From Poriferisodalis sp022821985 (lineage in GTDB: Bacteria; Actinomycetota; Acidimicrobiia; Acidimicrobiales; Poriferisodalaceae), in assembly GCF_965219595.1 (NCBI RefSeq), contig NZ_OZ244781.1:1798001-1862000 (forward strand): 64,000 nucleotides of DNA. Reading direction: 5' to 3'. Positions 61,064 to 64,000 of this stretch are shown here, one piece after another. Positions within the stretch are counted from its first letter, which is position 1, and the number at the start of each line of letters is the position of its first letter. The translations under genes and the position numbers were made by a program. Below the pieces are notes generated by a model that was not told the DNA's origin, did no database searches, and saw nothing but the letters and a program-made list of their open reading frames with translations.

Positions 61064-61921
61064 ATGAGCATCACGGCCAAGCCCCTCGCCGGCGCACTCG
61101 GTGCCGAGCTCTGGGCACCCGACGGCGAGCCGCTCGATGTCACCACGATTGACGACCCCGGGTGCGCAGCGATCCGGGAGGCACTGTGCGCGCACCACGT
61201 CGTGGTGATCCGAGACCAGCAGATGGATGCAGCAGCGCTCGCACGTTTCGGCCGTCGCTTCGGCGAGCTGGAGCGTCACCCGTATCTCGGCGGCACCTCG
61301 GATGAACCCGAGGTGGTGCCGGTCATCAAAGAGCCCCACGAGACGGTCAACTTCGGCGGCGGGTGGCATTCGGAGATGTCGTTCCTGGAATGCCCCCCGA
61401 TGGCGACAGCGCTGTATGCGGTGGAGGTGCCGAGCTTCGGCGGTGACACGCTGTTCGCGAACCAGCAGGCGGCCTATACGGGGCTGTCCGACACGATGAA
61501 GCGCTTCGCCGAGAGCCTCAGCGCGGTGCACTCCGCAGCCCGCCAGTACGGGCGGCGAGGCGATTCAGACCGGTACGCCGGCCAGCGCAGCTCGATGAAG
61601 GTAGAGGTGTCCGACGAGGCGCACGCACAGCTGACACATCCGGTCGTGCGGACCCATCCTGAGACCGGCGCGAAGGCGCTGTATGTGAATCGGGCGTTCA
61701 CCGAGGCCATCTCGGGCATGCGCCGGCACGAGTCGAAGGCGCTGCTCGACATGCTGTGGAGCCATGCGGTCGGCGAGCAGTTCACGTGCCGGGTGCGGTG
61801 GGAACCGGGAACGTTGACCATGTGGGACAACCGCAGCGTCCAGCACTACGCGCTGAACGATTACCACGGGCAACGCCGGCACATGCTCCGGGTGACGATC
61901 GCCGGCGACCGGCCTCGCTGA
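61064..61921 (+). CDS. TauD/TfdA family dioxygenase
   Basis: 285 residues from ATG 61064 (MSITAKPLAGALGAELWAPD), the usual TauD opening; GTG 61001 would add 21 unconserved residues. Fe(II)/2-oxoglutarate enzyme with GGWHSEMSFLECPP as the first metal site, a distal His in NRSVQHYALND and Arg in MLRVTIAGDR. The metal motif is H-x-E instead of the common H-x-D. It may cleave an ether, sulfonate or N-alkyl group, or hydroxylate a carboxylate. Confidence 0.85.
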   Translation: MSITAKPLAGALGAELWAPDGEPLDVTTIDDPGCAAIREALCAHHVVVIRDQQMDAAALARFGRRFGELERHPYLGGTSDEPEVVPVIKEPHETVNFGGGWHSEMSFLECPPMATALYAVEVPSFGGDTLFANQQAAYTGLSDTMKRFAESLSAVHSAARQYGRRGDSDRYAGQRSSMKVEVSDEAHAQLTHPVVRTHPETGAKALYVNRAFTEAISGMRRHESKALLDMLWSHAVGEQFTCRVRWEPGTLTMWDNRSVQHYALNDYHGQRRHMLRVTIAGDRPR

Positions 61922-61945
61922 GTCACTGCGCGGGAGGCTGAGTCG

Positions 61946-63157
61946 ATGAGACCGCTGGCAGGCATCCGCGTGGTCGACATGAGCCGCGTTCTGGCCGGGC
62001 CCTTCGCCGGACGGATTCTCAGCGACCTCGGAGCAGACGTCGTGAAGGTGGAACCCCCCGAGGGCGACATCTCGCGCCTGTGGGGCGTCAATCGAGCGGG
62101 GCTCGCCGGCTTCTATACCCAGCAGAACGTGGGCAAGCGAAACGTCTGCATCGACCTGCGTGCCGAGGGCGGAGCCGAGACGGTGAAGCGGCTTGTGGCG
62201 GAGGCCCATGTGCTCGTCGAGAACTTCCGACCGGGCGTCATGGCGCGCCATGGCCTGTCGTTTGCCGAGCTGTGCCAGGTCAATCCGGCACTGGTGATGC
62301 TGTCGATCAGCGGTTTCGGGCAGGAAGGTCCCGATTCGCAGCGAGCGGCCTATGCGGCGGTGCTGCACGGCGAGTCGGGCTGGATGGCTCGCGCCGCCAA
62401 GATCCACCAGCAGCCGCTCCAAGAGCCGTACCTGGCCGTCGCCGATACCAACGCGGCGCTCCATGGATCCATCGGCGTCCTCGCCGCGCTGCGCGTCGCC
62501 GAGACGACCGGGCACGGCCAGCACATCGACATCGCGATGCTTGAGTCTTTCTTGGCGACCGATGAGGGGAGCCAGGCCGGACTCGACGGCGGGAACTACA
62601 CATCCCAAGGCGGGCTCGTATGGGACGGTGTGGACGGGCCAGTTCTGACTGCAGGCGATTTCCGATGGATCTGGCGGCAGCTGAGCGAAACCCATGGGCT
62701 TGCGGACCCATCGCCCCCCGATGCCGACATCCCGACTAAGCGGGCGCACCGCGCCGGGGCGATCAACGCGTTCCTGAGCTCGTTCACGACCCGTGCGGAG
62801 ATGCTGTCGGCCCTCGACGAAGCCAACCTGGCATGGGGTGACATCCGCACGACGGCGGAGGCGCACGAATCGCCCACCGCGACCCATCGGGGTTCCTCGG
62901 TGGAGATCAGTGCTCGCGACGGCGGCACGCGCCGCGTGACCCAGACGCCGTACAGATTTGCCGGTGCTACTGCGGATTCGGCGGCGGTCTCGGGGGTGAC
63001 ATCGGACTCTCTGGCGCCGTACCTCGGCGAGCACAACGGCGAGGTGCTGGCGGAGTGGCTGGGCGCCGGCCGCACAGAAATCGACGCGTTGCGCGAAGCA
63101 GGCGTGCTCGTCGAGGACGACTTCGCGGCCGAGCGGCGCGCGCACGGGCGGCCGTGA
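61946..63157 (+). CDS. CaiB/BaiF (family III) CoA-transferase
   Basis: 403 residues, ATG 61946 with GGGAGG upstream. The N-terminus is diagnostic: LAGIRVVDMSRVLAGPFAGRILSDLGADVVKVEPP, written here in part only (RVLAGPFAGRILSDLGADVV). KRNVCIDLRAE and ISGFGQEGP follow, and the catalytic Asp is in VADTNAALHGSIG. It moves CoA between carboxylates, or racemises acyl-CoAs, and would activate the product of the upstream oxygenases. Last gene of the apparent operon. Confidence 0.9.
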   Translation: MRPLAGIRVVDMSRVLAGPFAGRILSDLGADVVKVEPPEGDISRLWGVNRAGLAGFYTQQNVGKRNVCIDLRAEGGAETVKRLVAEAHVLVENFRPGVMARHGLSFAELCQVNPALVMLSISGFGQEGPDSQRAAYAAVLHGESGWMARAAKIHQQPLQEPYLAVADTNAALHGSIGVLAALRVAETTGHGQHIDIAMLESFLATDEGSQAGLDGGNYTSQGGLVWDGVDGPVLTAGDFRWIWRQLSETHGLADPSPPDADIPTKRAHRAGAINAFLSSFTTRAEMLSALDEANLAWGDIRTTAEAHESPTATHRGSSVEISARDGGTRRVTQTPYRFAGATADSAAVSGVTSDSLAPYLGEHNGEVLAEWLGAGRTEIDALREAGVLVEDDFAAERRAHGRP

Positions 63158-63250
63158 CCGTCGGCCATGACGTTCATGCAACGATCTTCATGGAACCGAA
63201 ACAGTCCGGCAGGAGTCTGAAGGGATAGGCAGTCTTCGTGGGGACTTGGC

Positions 63251-63925
63251 ATGGCTGGCGCGCCCGTTGCATTGACGATTCCGGCAGTGATGAGCTGGGG
63301 TCTGCGTCCCGATGCTTCGCCGATGGCTGCCCCGATGACGGAATCGAGCACGATCGGCTCGGCCGCCATCCGCCCAGGACTGACGGTGAGCGCGGCTGAG
63401 GGCGGGCCGTCGACCGGGGCCGGCCCCATCGATGCGGTGGCGGTCCGCTTCGAGGACTTCTATGCGGCCCATCGCGACGAGTTGGCGCGGGCGCTCGGGA
63501 TGGCACTGCGCGACAGCGCGCTCGGCGCCGAAGCAGCCGACGAGGCATTTGCACGCGCATGCCAGCGCTGGGGACAGGTCAGCGCCTACGCGAATCCGCA
63601 GGGTTGGGTCTTCCGCGTCGGGCTGAATTGGGCGCGGTCGTGGCTGCGACGGGTTCGCCGGGAACGAGAACGGCGACCCCTGCTGGCCCAGCCGCACGCC
63701 ACCGAGGACCGGACGCGCGACGTGGACCTCGAGCGGGCATTGGCGACGCTCAATGATTCGCACCGCGCGGTGATTGTGGCCCGCTTCTACCTGGACTGGT
63801 CGGTGGCCGAGACTGCCGATGCGCTTGGCGTCGCGACGGGCACCGTCAAGAGCCGTCTCAGCCGCGGTCTGGAACAGCTGCGCGAGGTGCTGGGAACGGC
63901 AGCCGACGAAGAGGACGGGTCGTGA
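63251..63925 (+). CDS. ECF-type RNA polymerase sigma factor
   Basis: 224 residues. Region 2 (FEDFYAAHRDELARALGMAL, AYANPQGWVFRVGLNWARSW) and region 4 (LNDSHRAVIVARFYLDWSVAETADALGVATGTVKSRL, partly quoted here as SVAETADALGVATGTVKSRL) are both present. Its start at 63251 is uncertain: the first 55 residues are low-complexity and not conserved, and an internal Met near 63323-63335 is possible. Overlaps the following gene by GTGA, as sigma/anti-sigma pairs often do. Confidence 0.8.
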   Translation: MAGAPVALTIPAVMSWGLRPDASPMAAPMTESSTIGSAAIRPGLTVSAAEGGPSTGAGPIDAVAVRFEDFYAAHRDELARALGMALRDSALGAEAADEAFARACQRWGQVSAYANPQGWVFRVGLNWARSWLRRVRRERERRPLLAQPHATEDRTRDVDLERALATLNDSHRAVIVARFYLDWSVAETADALGVATGTVKSRLSRGLEQLREVLGTAADEEDGS

Positions 63926-64000
63926 CCGACGAGGATCTCCTCCGCGGGCGGCTGCGCAGCGCAGCATCGGATATGCCGGTGGGCTCCGGCTCGCTCGCGG
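63922..64000 (+). CDS. Partial gene after the sigma factor, cut by window edge
   Basis: 26 residues only (VTDEDLLRGRLRSAAS...), GTG 63922 overlapping the sigma-factor stop. Position suggests an anti-sigma or membrane regulator; the visible part is too short to assign. Confidence 0.5.
   Translation, partial: MTDEDLLRGRLRSAASDMPVGSGSLA

Overview
The window is GC-rich, densely coded chromosomal DNA from an actinomycete-type bacterium. Four LLM-class F420-dependent oxidoreductases, three cytochrome P450s, many acyl-CoA and SDR enzymes, an MMPL transporter and a DUF222/13E12-type HNH protein all point to Actinomycetota. An Acidimicrobiia-like lineage is my inference; no rRNA or complete tRNA is present to test it.

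Layout. 1-7 kb: partial SDR, MFS transporter, SurE, a metallophosphoesterase, an ABC-F ATPase and an F420 enzyme. 7.2-10.9 kb: two tandem paralogous substrate-binding lipoproteins, each with a long acidic linker and each followed by a near-identical hairpin. 11-22.4 kb: an AGPS-like flavoprotein and acyl-CoA dehydrogenase, an F420 enzyme, an atypical P450, a small coiled-coil membrane protein, YbaK, an MMPL transporter, Ppx/GppA and a hotdog thioesterase. 22.5-27.8 kb: a 1267-residue secreted Calx-beta protein whose 5' end holds an 11-nt G/C homopolymer, a 3' tRNA-Ala fragment, an SDR and two small overlapping genes behind an AT-rich promoter patch. 28-35.8 kb: lipid/acyl-CoA metabolism (carboxyltransferase, acyl-CoA dehydrogenase, SDR, hydrolase, enoyl-CoA hydratase, CMD protein, P450).

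35.9-54.6 kb is the accessory region. It starts with a DUF4143 ATPase preceded by five 23-bp direct repeats. An HNH endonuclease follows, then a segmental duplication carrying two TM/coiled-coil paralogues and a relic of the HNH start. Next comes a complete type I-G (formerly I-U) CRISPR-Cas operon: cas3, csx17/cas8, cas7 (csb1), csb2 (Cas5-Cas6), a cas4-cas1 fusion and cas2, all on the + strand with overlapping or nearly touching ends. The array follows with 15 repeats of 35 bp and 14 spacers. An ISL3-type insertion sequence (1413 bp, 8-bp target duplication) sits exactly in the centre of the palindrome of repeat 12. The last two repeats are heavily diverged but still fold into the same stem. 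A YedY-like molybdoenzyme and a second DUF4143 ATPase close the region.

54.6-63.2 kb is catabolic. An F420 enzyme is paired with a dihydropyrimidinase on the minus strand. On the plus strand lies an apparent operon of MFS transporter, P450, F420 enzyme, TauD-type dioxygenase and CaiB CoA-transferase, which looks like uptake, oxidation and CoA-activation of an unknown organic substrate. The window ends with an ECF sigma factor overlapping a truncated gene. Start codons were moved from the longest possible ORF where a ribosome-binding site or family N-terminus argued for it.
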